Origin: an uncultured Mediterraneibacter sp.
GTDB taxonomy: Bacteria; Bacillota; Clostridia; Lachnospirales; Lachnospiraceae
DNA: 12,863 nucleotides
Reading direction: 5' to 3'
Assembly: GCF_934309415.1 (NCBI RefSeq)
Contig: NZ_CAKRDI010000050.1
Location: 1-12,863 of the forward strand
Part shown: positions 7,180 through 12,727 of the stretch, piece after piece
Layout of the letters: every line of letters starts with the position of its first letter
How positions within the stretch are numbered: the first letter of the stretch is position 1
The notes under the pieces: model-generated
The model's database searches: none
Told to the model about the DNA's origin: nothing
Seen by the model: the letters and a program-made list of their open reading frames with translations, nothing else
Position numbers and translations under genes: made by a program

Positions 7180-7398
7180 AATTCGATATTTCTATCATTT
7201 TCTTTTTCCACTTTCTCTATCTTTTTGGTTTGATAGATTTTTCAACTTACGTTACCGGTGGTCTGTACCTCCTTTTCATAAATTCCTGTGGACTTATGTA
7301 CTCCTGATTCTTTCTGATCGATTTTTCTTCATCATAACTTTCTCGTCATTATGATCTTTCTCTATCTTCTGTCCTCTTTTTCCATCTTCGCTATCCAT
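7155..7398 (-). pseudogene. Possible decayed small gene
   Basis: Not recognised. On the minus strand an ATG-started frame (MDSEDGKRGQKIEKDHNDEK) appears to continue after a frameshift as YDEEKSIRKNQ, then EYISPQEFMKRRYRPPVT. It is broken by a single TAA and resumes as VEKSIKPKKIEKVEKE and more to a TGA at 7155. One frameshift and one nonsense change would restore a protein of about 80 residues. A plausible promoter lies upstream (7497-7525) and a hairpin at the 3' end. The strand is purine-rich, which by itself gives Lys/Glu-rich translations, and no ribosome site precedes the ATG. The call is tentative; a leader or small RNA is the alternative. Confidence 0.25.
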
Positions 7399-7436
7399 CA
7401 GGTTATAAATAAAACTCTTTGAACTTTCTTATAAGG

Positions 7437-7464
7437 AAGATCTGTTTTCCAGATCTTTTTTATT
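7437..7464 (+). terminator. Rho-independent terminator-like hairpin
   Basis: An 8-bp stem AAGATCTG/CAGATCTT (7437-7444 with 7450-7457), 5-nt loop, then a T-run TTTTTATTT on the plus strand. No plus-strand gene precedes it in the gap, so it may end read-through or an unannotated small RNA. Confidence 0.5.
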
Positions 7465-7496
7465 TGATTGTTCTGTTTGTTTTATTTGTTGACTTT

Positions 7497-7525
7497 ATAT
7501 TATCATTCTTTTCTCTATATATCAA
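7497..7525 (-). promoter_or_regulatory. Candidate leftward promoter in the gene-poor stretch
   Basis: Minus-strand TTGATA (7520-7525), 17-bp spacer ending in TGA, then TAATAT (7497-7502), giving an extended -10. It would transcribe the possible gene remnant at 7155-7398. The surroundings are extremely AT-rich, so a chance match is possible. Confidence 0.35.
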
Positions 7526-7635
7526 TATATTTTTTGTATTTTATTTATATTTTTATAAATTATCTGTTATTTTATTTGTTTTTTCATCGTTATCTGAAAC
7601 CACAACCAAAAATAGGAATTTCCAACCGTTTTTTC

Positions 7636-7683
7636 TAAAAGCTTTCTGTCAGATCTATCGCACAATCTGTCACAGATTTCTCC
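7636..7683 (+). repeat. Second dispersed repeat, partial copy 1
   Basis: The core CTTTCTG-C-AGAT-TAT-CACAAT-TGT aligns with the copies at 7862-7937 and 11689-11760. The leading GAGTG block and trailing CACAAT are missing or degraded. Confidence 0.5.
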
Positions 7684-7728
7684 AAAACAAAAGGACAACA
7701 TAATAGACCACATCCATTTTTTTCCAGA

Positions 7729-7777
7729 CATATAGCGTTACTGTTCACAGCATAGCTGCAAACAGTAACCATATAGC
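7729..7777 (-). mobile_element. 33-bp solo hairpin with perfect 8-bp target duplication
   Basis: The unit spans 7737-7769. GTTACTGTTCACAG pairs with CTGCAAACAGTAAC around CATAG. It is identical, apart from loop bases, to the first 33 bp of copy A. It is flanked by the perfect direct repeat CATATAGC (7729-7736 and 7770-7777). Either the 33-bp unit itself inserted, or a full element inserted and lost 110 bp between its two AACAGTAAC repeats. It ends 23 bp upstream of the asnA -35. Confidence 0.85.
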
Positions 7778-7792
7778 TGCCTATTTTTTCGA

Positions 7793-7821
7793 TTGACTTC
7801 TAAAGATGCACACATTAAAAT
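7793..7821 (+). promoter_or_regulatory. asnA promoter
   Basis: TTGACT (7793-7798), 17-bp spacer, TAAAAT (7816-7821). It implies a leader of about 155 nt before asnA that contains one copy of the second dispersed repeat. Confidence 0.65.
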
Positions 7822-7861
7822 ATATCTTGTGTATATGGATAACAAAAGAAGTTTTCTTTCG

Positions 7862-7937
7862 CTTTTCCTAGAGTGGGGCTTAAAAATGCTTTCTGCAAGA
7901 TATATGTCACAATTTGTGGGAGATTTTTGGCACAATA
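7862..7937 (+). repeat. Second dispersed repeat, copy 2, in the asnA leader
   Basis: It starts TAGAGTGGGGCTTAAAAAT and ends ATTTTTGGCACAAT, with CTTTCTGCAAGATATATG and CACAATTTGTGGG between. It is roughly two-thirds identical to the copy upstream of nhaC. AAAAAT/ATTTTT and CACAA/TTGTG give partial dyad symmetry. Confidence 0.55.
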
Positions 7938-7981
7938 CTACTCTTTTAACACGAATATTACATATATAAGGAGACATACTA

Positions 7982-8992
7982 ATGGAACATTTAAAAATTC
8001 CTGCCGGATACACTTCTCCACTCACAATCCGTGAAACAGAAGTTGCTATCAAAGAGGTAAAAGATCATTTTGAACGCGCACTGGCTAAGAACTTACATTT
8101 GACCCGTGTTTCCGCACCTTTATTTGTACGTCCGGAATCCGGACTCAATGACAACCTGAACGGTGTAGAGCGTCCGGTTTCTTTCGGAATCAAAGAACAG
8201 GATGATGCTAAAGCTGAAATCGTACACTCCCTCGCAAAATGGAAACGCTACGCATTAAAGCATTATGGTTTTCATTCCGGTGAAGGTCTGTACACAGATA
8301 TGAGCGCAATCCGCAGAGACGAAGATACCGATAATATCCATTCTCTCTACGTGGATCAGTGGGACTGGGAAAAAGTAATTTCCAAAGAAGAACGTAATAT
8401 GGAAACTCTGGAATACACAGTCCGCAAAGTATATGCTGCGCTGAAAGACACTGAGGATTACATTTCCAGAAGATATAATTACATCGAGCCACTTCTTCCG
8501 GACGAGATTTCTTTCATTACATCCCAGGAACTGGAAGATATGTATCCGACTCTTACTACAAAAGAACGTGAGACAAAGATTGCCAAAGAAAAAGGTGCTG
8601 TATTTATCGCCAAGATCGGTGGAGTGCTCGCTTCCGGAGAAAGACACGACGGACGTGCCCCGGACTATGACGACTGGGATCTGAACGGTGACATCATCGT
8701 TTACTATCCGGTACTTGACATGGGACTGGAACTTTCCTCCATGGGAATCCGTGTTGATGAAGTTTCACTGAAAAATCAGCTGAAAGAAGCCGGATGTGAA
8801 GAACGTGCGGAACTTCCATTCCAGAAAGCTCTTCTGAACGGAGAACTTCCATATACAGTCGGCGGCGGTATCGGTCAGTCCCGTATCTGTATGTACTATC
8901 TGCGTAAAGCACACATTGGTGAAGTACAGTCTTCTATCTGGCCGGATGAGGTTATGAAAGAAACTGCTGAACATGGCATTCACCTTCTGTAA
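7982..8992 (+). CDS. asnA: Aspartate--ammonia ligase (asparagine synthetase A)
   Basis: Cytoplasmic ATP-dependent enzyme that makes asparagine from aspartate and free ammonia, releasing AMP and pyrophosphate. The fold is related to class II aminoacyl-tRNA synthetases. Its 336 residues match the usual length near 330. Recognisable AsnA segments include [20 protein letters not shown], the VSFGIKEQ strand, [35 protein letters not shown], and the C-terminal [14 protein letters not shown] motif. AAGGAG lies about 9 nt before the ATG. It is a single-gene unit with a promoter at 7793-7821 and a strong terminator at 9096-9150. No T-box sequence is visible in the leader, so the regulation of this copy is not obvious. 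Identification is firm. Confidence 0.97.
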   Translation: MEHLKIPAGYTSPLTIRETEVAIKEVKDHFERALAKNLHLTRVSAPLFVRPESGLNDNLNGVERPVSFGIKEQDDAKAEIVHSLAKWKRYALKHYGFHSGEGLYTDMSAIRRDEDTDNIHSLYVDQWDWEKVISKEERNMETLEYTVRKVYAALKDTEDYISRRYNYIEPLLPDEISFITSQELEDMYPTLTTKERETKIAKEKGAVFIAKIGGVLASGERHDGRAPDYDDWDLNGDIIVYYPVLDMGLELSSMGIRVDEVSLKNQLKEAGCEERAELPFQKALLNGELPYTVGGGIGQSRICMYYLRKAHIGEVQSSIWPDEVMKETAEHGIHLL

Positions 8993-9005
8993 GGCAGGAT
9001 CGCAG

Positions 9006-9063
9006 AAGTAAACTGCTCACTCTCATATGAATTGTCCGATCAATTAGTATGAGCGATTTACTT
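9006..9063 (+). other. Structured 3' region after asnA
   Basis: Nested complementary blocks AAGTAAA/TTTACTT (9006-9012, 9057-9063), CTCATA/TATGAG (9022-9027, 9048-9053) and AATTG/CAATT (9030-9034, 9041-9045) predict an extended imperfect hairpin between the stop codon and the terminator. No U-tract follows. It may protect the 3' end of the transcript; its function is unknown. Confidence 0.4.
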
Positions 9064-9095
9064 TCAAGAGCCGCTATAGAAACAAATGAAGAATT

Positions 9096-9150
9096 AAAAA
9101 GTGGAAGATCAGCTTTTCTGATAGTCTTGCTGATCTTCCACTTTTTTCTC
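9096..9150 (+). terminator. Strong, probably bidirectional terminator of asnA
   Basis: An 18-bp perfect stem (9096-9113 with 9129-9146), arms AAAAAGTGGAAGATCAGC and its complement, 15-nt loop, with the 3' arm running into a T-run. On the minus strand the stem also ends in a T-run, so it can serve the converging peptidase gene. Confidence 0.9.
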
Positions 9151-9268
9151 TCTTCATGATAGCTGAAAGCAACTACACCGCAAAGTGTAACATACAGATT
9201 ACATGAATAATTTTAAACTGTAATCAAAAATCCATTTAAACCATTCTACAATCTACACACTCTGACAA

Positions 9269-9928
9269 TCAACTTCTACCAGGATCATCCATTTCCTCCC
9301 GGATCACTGCAACTGCCTGAAGCATCTGTGCTTTATGCCGGTTTTCTACGAGCTCCTTTTCATAACAGATCACTCCATGATTTCCATGAGGATCGTTGAA
9401 ATAGAATCCTGTTTCATCTTCGCCCACAAGCAGCAGGCAATGTTCATTTGAAATCCATGTAAATGTTTCTCCTGTTTCTTTCAGTTTCCATTCCGGTCCG
9501 ATGATTGGTTCTCTCATATCAATACATGCCCAGAAAATGACAGGCATCCCTTTTTTCACGTATTGTTCCACAAGCTGCTGAGCCGTCTTTCCCGTCTCAT
9601 CTACCACTCGATACTTTAAATGATTTCTCTCAGCGCTCTTTTCTTTCTCGCTTTCTTCAAAAAATCGATTCAACGCTTTTACGATAACCGGAGAATAACA
9701 TCCAAAAGACTCCTCATCATAAGGTGATCCACAGAACATTTTCCTTGGATCCGGTCCGTACTGCTCCCCACGCCGCTGTTCAAACGTATCCTGCTCCAGA
9801 TAGTTTTCAATAAATTCATCCACACTGATCTTATACCCCAGATACTGCAGCAACATCACCGTAGATACACTCTCACAGCCTGTTGGATATTTTACGTTCT
9901 GATCAATGTATGGTACATCTAAAATCAT
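9269..9928 (-). CDS. C39-like (papain-fold) cysteine peptidase family protein
   Basis: A 219-residue protein with the layout of C39-family peptidase-like domains. The nucleophile region PTGCESVSTVMLLQYLG carries C18, the histidine lies in NEHCLLLVGEDETGFYFNDP (H163) and the aspartate in NDPHGN (D179). Opening directly with LDVPYIDQ is typical of these stand-alone domains. No signal peptide, membrane segment or linked ABC transporter is visible, so it is not an obvious bacteriocin-leader peptidase. It would be cytoplasmic unless exported by another route. The ribosome site is weak (GTGAGAG). It follows nhaC by 125 bp, separated by a terminator hairpin. The substrate is unknown. Family assignment is good; that it acts as a peptidase is inferred from the retained triad. 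Confidence 0.82.
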   Translation of the reverse strand: MILDVPYIDQNVKYPTGCESVSTVMLLQYLGYKISVDEFIENYLEQDTFEQRRGEQYGPDPRKMFCGSPYDEESFGCYSPVIVKALNRFFEESEKEKSAERNHLKYRVVDETGKTAQQLVEQYVKKGMPVIFWACIDMREPIIGPEWKLKETGETFTWISNEHCLLLVGEDETGFYFNDPHGNHGVICYEKELVENRHKAQMLQAVAVIREEMDDPGRS

Positions 9929-9964
9929 TTCATTCTCTCACTTTCGTTTCAATAAAATCTTGTT

Positions 9965-9982
9965 GTTGCTAACCAACAACCT
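9965..9982. repeat. Small hairpin upstream of the peptidase gene
   Basis: GTTGTT and AACAAC arms enclose a short GCTAACC loop in the leader of the peptidase gene. It could be an operator or leader hairpin; nothing more can be said. Confidence 0.25.
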
Positions 9983-9994
9983 GTACATAGCAAT

Positions 9995-10040
9995 AAAATC
10001 GTTACCATTTACAGTATCACTGCAGACAGTAACGATTTTT
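9995..10040 (-). terminator. nhaC terminator built around a 33-bp solo hairpin
   Basis: The 33-bp core (10001-10033) begins GTTAC and ends CTGCAGACAGTAAC, matching the solo hairpins. Flanking AAAATC and GATTTT extend the stem to 11 bp (9995-10005 with 10029-10039). On the minus strand the stem ends in TTTTATT, 14 bp past the nhaC stop, giving a usable rho-independent terminator. It appears to be a repeat copy serving as a gene terminator. Confidence 0.6.
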
Positions 10041-10053
10041 CCCGTGCTTTTAT

Positions 10054-11577
10054 TTATTTTATTGTTTCCTGCTTCTTTCCCAGAACTACTTTCATTCCAA
10101 ACAGTACTGCAAGCAGGAGCAGAAGGCTCACACCAAGAGTCAGCCACCATATTTTTGTAAGTGCTGCAATGATATAGCCAATCATACACACAACTGCTAC
10201 AATCGCCGCATACTGCATCTGTGTAGACACATGGTTCAGATGATTACTCTGTGCTCCGGCAGATGACATAACCGTTGTATCTGAAATCGGTGAAACATGA
10301 TCGCCACATACAGCCCCCGCAAGAACAGCTGAAACAGAGATGATCATCATTTCCAGATTCGCATGATCTGCAAACATTGCGGTTGCAATCGGTACAAGAA
10401 TGGCAAATGTTCCCCAGGAAGTTCCTGTTGAAAATGAAAGGAAGATTGCCACTGCAAATAAAATTACCGGAATAAAAATACTTGCAGACGCATTATCCCC
10501 AACAATTGTACCTACGAACTGGGCAAGTCCCATCGCATCTCCGATTCCCTTCAATGACCACGCAAAGATCAGGATTGTAATTGCCGGGATCATCAGCTTA
10601 AATCCTTCTACAAGGCTGTCCATGAATCCTTTGAATGTAACTACTTTTCTTGGAAGATACAGAAGCATCATAAAGAAGATCGTGATCATTGTTGCAAAGA
10701 TCAGACTTGTCTCTGCATCACATCCTGCAAAAGCTGTAACAATGTCTGTTGCTCCGCCAAGGAATCCTGTATAAATCATTGCTCCAATCGCAGATATGAT
10801 CAATACTGCAACCGGAAGCACAAGATCCATTACTTTTCCACTTGGATTTACTTCATCTTCAGATACGCGGTCAAACTCTTCAGCTCCTGTAGTGAACAAA
10901 TCGCCTTTTGCCGCATTATCTTCATGTTTCTTCATCAGACCAAAGTCAAATCCGCTGACACAGATAAAGAATACCATAACCAGCGTCAGAATCGCATACA
11001 GATTATACGGGATGGTGCGCAGGAATAACTGGAATCCGCTGATTCCCGCATCTGCAGGCACATAAGAATTCACTGCTGCCGCCCAGCTGGAAATCGGTGC
11101 GATAATGCAGACCGGAGCTGCTGTTGCATCAATAATATAAGCAAGTTTCGCTCTGGATACTTTATGTCCATCGGTTACCGGTCTCATAACTGATCCTACT
11201 GTCAGACAGTTAAAATAATCATCAACAAAGATCAGAATTCCAAGTCCCATTGTTGCCAGCAGGGCACTTTTCTTCGTCTTAATCTTTGTTCCAGCCCATT
11301 TTCCATAAGCTGCAGATCCTCCTGATTTTGCCATCAGGACAATGATCATTCCAAGAAGAACATCAAAAATAAGAATATTCAGATTCATACTGTTCTTCAT
11401 AATGTCAAAAAAGCTGACAAAGGCGTTCCACGGATGAAATCCTGTGTAAAGAAGCGCACCTACAGCAACTCCTATAAAGAGCGAGCTGTATACTTCCTTT
11501 GTTATAAACGCAAGCAGAATTGCCAGCAATGGCGGTACTAACGCCCACCAGGTTCCTACAAAAATTGAACCTTCCAT
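10054..11577 (-). CDS. nhaC: Na+/H+ antiporter, NhaC family
   Basis: A 507-residue polytopic inner-membrane protein with about 11-12 hydrophobic segments, including 10-45, 65-82, 105-120, 185-210, 248-272, 290-308, 325-342, 365-382, 388-402, 408-425 and 455-495. Family features are GLGILIFVDDYFNCLTVGSV-MRPVTD (112-136), FSTGTSWGTFAILVPIATA (382-400) and GDHVSPISDTTVMSSAGA (425-442), with paired acidic and polar residues in membrane helices. A charged cytoplasmic loop spans about 213-247. The likely role is electrogenic exchange of sodium for protons. Some NhaC-family proteins exchange organic acids or amino acids instead, so the substrate is inferred. The ATG overlaps the stop of a short upstream frame (TAATG); GGAG is 13 nt upstream. 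Promoter at 11777-11805, terminator at 9995-10040. Confidence 0.88.
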   Translation of the reverse strand: MEGSIFVGTWWALVPPLLAILLAFITKEVYSSLFIGVAVGALLYTGFHPWNAFVSFFDIMKNSMNLNILIFDVLLGMIIVLMAKSGGSAAYGKWAGTKIKTKKSALLATMGLGILIFVDDYFNCLTVGSVMRPVTDGHKVSRAKLAYIIDATAAPVCIIAPISSWAAAVNSYVPADAGISGFQLFLRTIPYNLYAILTLVMVFFICVSGFDFGLMKKHEDNAAKGDLFTTGAEEFDRVSEDEVNPSGKVMDLVLPVAVLIISAIGAMIYTGFLGGATDIVTAFAGCDAETSLIFATMITIFFMMLLYLPRKVVTFKGFMDSLVEGFKLMIPAITILIFAWSLKGIGDAMGLAQFVGTIVGDNASASIFIPVILFAVAIFLSFSTGTSWGTFAILVPIATAMFADHANLEMMIISVSAVLAGAVCGDHVSPISDTTVMSSAGAQSNHLNHVSTQMQYAAIVAVVCMIGYIIAALTKIWWLTLGVSLLLLLAVLFGMKVVLGKKQETIK

Positions 11578-11759
11578 TATTTTTCTTTCACTCCATTCCT
11601 TTTTTTCCAGATTTCTAAAAATTTCTTAAAAATCTTTATTTCTTTTGACTTGTTTCTCAGAATCAGAAATAAGTTCCTGACATATCCCTTTTTAGAGTGT
11701 GTTTGAAAAATCCTTCCTGCAAATTCTGACATACATTTTGCGGAATTTTTTTCAGACAC
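11577..11759 (-). CDS. Possible short leader ORF overlapping the nhaC start
   Basis: A 60-codon frame starting GTG (or ATG at codon 10, MSEFAGRIFQTHS) whose stop overlaps the nhaC ATG as TAATG, the geometry of translational coupling. It is lysine-rich, with no recognised domain and no clear ribosome site. Its first 24 codons lie inside the second dispersed repeat. The copy near asnA reads similarly in the same frame (IYLAESIFKPHSRK against EFAGRIFQTHSKK). It may be a chance frame through a repeat. Confidence 0.25.
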   Translation of the reverse strand: MSEKNSAKCMSEFAGRIFQTHSKKGYVRNLFLILRNKSKEIKIFKKFLEIWKKRNGVKEK

Positions 11760-11760
11760 A
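11689..11760 (+). repeat. Second dispersed repeat, copy 3, in the nhaC leader
   Basis: It starts TTTTTAGAGTGTGTTTGAAA and ends TTTCAGACACAATT. TGTGTTTGAAAAAT and ATTTTTTTCAGACACA make an imperfect long inverted repeat. It aligns along its length with the copy at 7862-7937. Relative to nhaC it runs antisense, whereas the copy near asnA runs sense. Confidence 0.55.
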
Positions 11761-11776
11761 ATTAGGCATACACTTC

Positions 11777-11805
11777 ATTCTATCGAAAGCTTACTTAATT
11801 GACAA
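11777..11805 (-). promoter_or_regulatory. nhaC promoter
   Basis: Minus-strand TTGTCA (11800-11805), 17-bp spacer, TAGAAT (11777-11782). Transcription would start near 11770, giving a leader of about 190 nt that contains the dispersed repeat and the short upstream frame. Confidence 0.65.
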
Positions 11806-11843
11806 GTACTTTTTTAGATGATTTTAAATGACGGAATATATTA

Positions 11844-11958
11844 GTTACTGTTCACTCCCATGTCAATCACTCTGCTGATTGGCATGGAGGATGCACGTTT
11901 TGTCCTGAATGTATCTCGCCCATCGCCAAAGGCGATTCTAAATGGCGAGATACGTTAC
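11844..11958 (+). mobile_element. Truncated MITE-like element, copy D, reaching into the HAD stop codon
   Basis: It begins with a perfect GTTACTGTTCAC end and keeps stem 1, the linker (one change, TTTTGTCC) and stem 2 (GTATCTCGCC/GGCGAGATAC). It stops at GTTACT (11954-11959), 28 bp short of full length, so the terminal 33-bp hairpin is missing. The TTA at 11955-11957 is the HAD stop codon read on the minus strand. No target duplication is visible. In the HAD transcript stem 2 would form immediately after the stop. Confidence 0.82.
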
Positions 11959-12632
11959 TCTTCCATCGTCTCTTCTTCTGCCACGCGATTCCAGAAACTG
12001 TCAAAATCATTCAGATCCGGAAGGTATATCTCTGCTGCATTCCAGATTTCGGCCAGATCACGATCACTGCTCTTGTCATATACCGCAACAGTCCTGAATC
12101 CGGCAGCTTTTGCCGTACGCAATGCATGAAGTGTATCCTCAAACACCCAGGTCTGTTCCGGATCTGTATCCATCTGTAATGCTGCTGCAAAATAGATATC
12201 CGGCTGATCTTTTCCGCTTCCAATCTCACTGCATGTATAAATTCCCTGAAAGTAAGAATAGATCTTCAGACGTTTCAGAGCCGCCTCTATATTCCTACGA
12301 TCTCCCGAAGTTGCGATTACCATCGGAATCTTCCTTGCGCGAAACTCATTCAGATACTCTCTGACTCCCTCTTTCAGCGGAACGCGTTCTTCATAAAATT
12401 CCTTCACTGCTCTGACAAATCCACTGACTACCTCTTCCACTGACTTGTCCAGATTATATTGACTGATCAGATATTCCGCCGCCTCTTCCATACTCAGTGT
12501 AAATAATTTTTTGCCCAGATTTTTTTCTGCCTCAATTCCAAGCTCTTGCAGATAAAGTTCCCCAAGATTCTCCCAGATCGGCATAGAATTCAACAGAACT
12601 CCATCTACATCAAATATTACTCCGTTTATCAT
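11955..12632 (-). CDS. HAD-superfamily hydrolase (beta-phosphoglucomutase/phosphatase-like)
   Basis: A 225-residue cytoplasmic phosphotransfer enzyme of HAD subfamily I. Motif I is IFDVDGVLLNS with nucleophile D8 and acid/base D10. A helical cap spans about 15-85. Motif II is VIATSGDRRN (T108/S109), motif III lysine is K141 in GSGKDQPDIY, and motif IV is FEDT (E165, D166) followed by HALRTAKAAGF. This is the pattern of sugar-phosphate phosphatases and beta-phosphoglucomutases; the exact substrate is not readable. I chose the ATG at 12632 (MINGVIFDVDG) because AAGGAG lies 10 nt upstream; the ATG seven codons earlier overlaps that site. Its stop codon comes from the edge of repeat copy D. Promoter at 12659-12687. 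Confidence 0.9.
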   Translation of the reverse strand: MINGVIFDVDGVLLNSMPIWENLGELYLQELGIEAEKNLGKKLFTLSMEEAAEYLISQYNLDKSVEEVVSGFVRAVKEFYEERVPLKEGVREYLNEFRARKIPMVIATSGDRRNIEAALKRLKIYSYFQGIYTCSEIGSGKDQPDIYFAAALQMDTDPEQTWVFEDTLHALRTAKAAGFRTVAVYDKSSDRDLAEIWNAAEIYLPDLNDFDSFWNRVAEEETMEE

Positions 12633-12658
12633 CTTGCTTTTTCTCCTTTTCATATAGA

Positions 12659-12687
12659 AATTTAATACTGCATCTCGTTTTTGTCAA
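12659..12687 (-). promoter_or_regulatory. HAD gene promoter
   Basis: Minus-strand TTGACA (12682-12687), 17-bp spacer, TAAATT (12659-12664), 27 bp upstream of the start codon. A repeat-element end (GTTACTGTTTGG) lies only 6 bp upstream of the -35. Confidence 0.65.
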
Positions 12688-12693
12688 CTATTT

Positions 12694-12727
12694 GTTACTG
12701 TTTGGCTGGTTATTCGTTACTGTTCAC
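12694..12727 (+). repeat. Two extra element termini in front of copy E
   Basis: GTTACTGTTTGG begins at 12694 and a perfect GTTACTGTTCAC at 12716, directly abutting the identical start of copy E at 12728. The region looks like repeated insertion into, or rearrangement of, earlier copies. Confidence 0.7.

Larger units (their letters stand above)
6638..7981. other. 1.3-kb stretch without an intact gene
   Basis: It contains, left to right, the PHP ribosome site and leader, element B, the PHP promoter, element C, a possible decayed small gene between two hairpins, and an AT-rich tract (7465-7620) with a possible leftward promoter. After those come two copies of a second dispersed repeat, a solo hairpin and the asnA promoter and leader. 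The plus-strand open frames here follow poly-pyrimidine runs or element sequence and are not called. Confidence 0.6.

Noticed and set aside
7822..7981. T-box riboswitch in the asnA leader
   Set aside because: Asparagine genes in Firmicutes can have T-boxes, but no AGGGTGGNACCGCG-like sequence or antiterminator/terminator pair is visible. The leader is mostly the second dispersed repeat.
7738..8052. 104-codon minus-strand frame overlapping the asnA start
   Set aside because: It begins inside asnA antisense and ends in a solo hairpin. Only the section through the second dispersed repeat resembles the nhaC-leader frame, so it is treated as repeat sequence.
9269..9928. Bacteriocin maturation/export system around the C39 peptidase
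   Set aside because: No ABC transporter domains, double-glycine leader peptides or immunity genes are nearby; neighbours are an antiporter and asnA.
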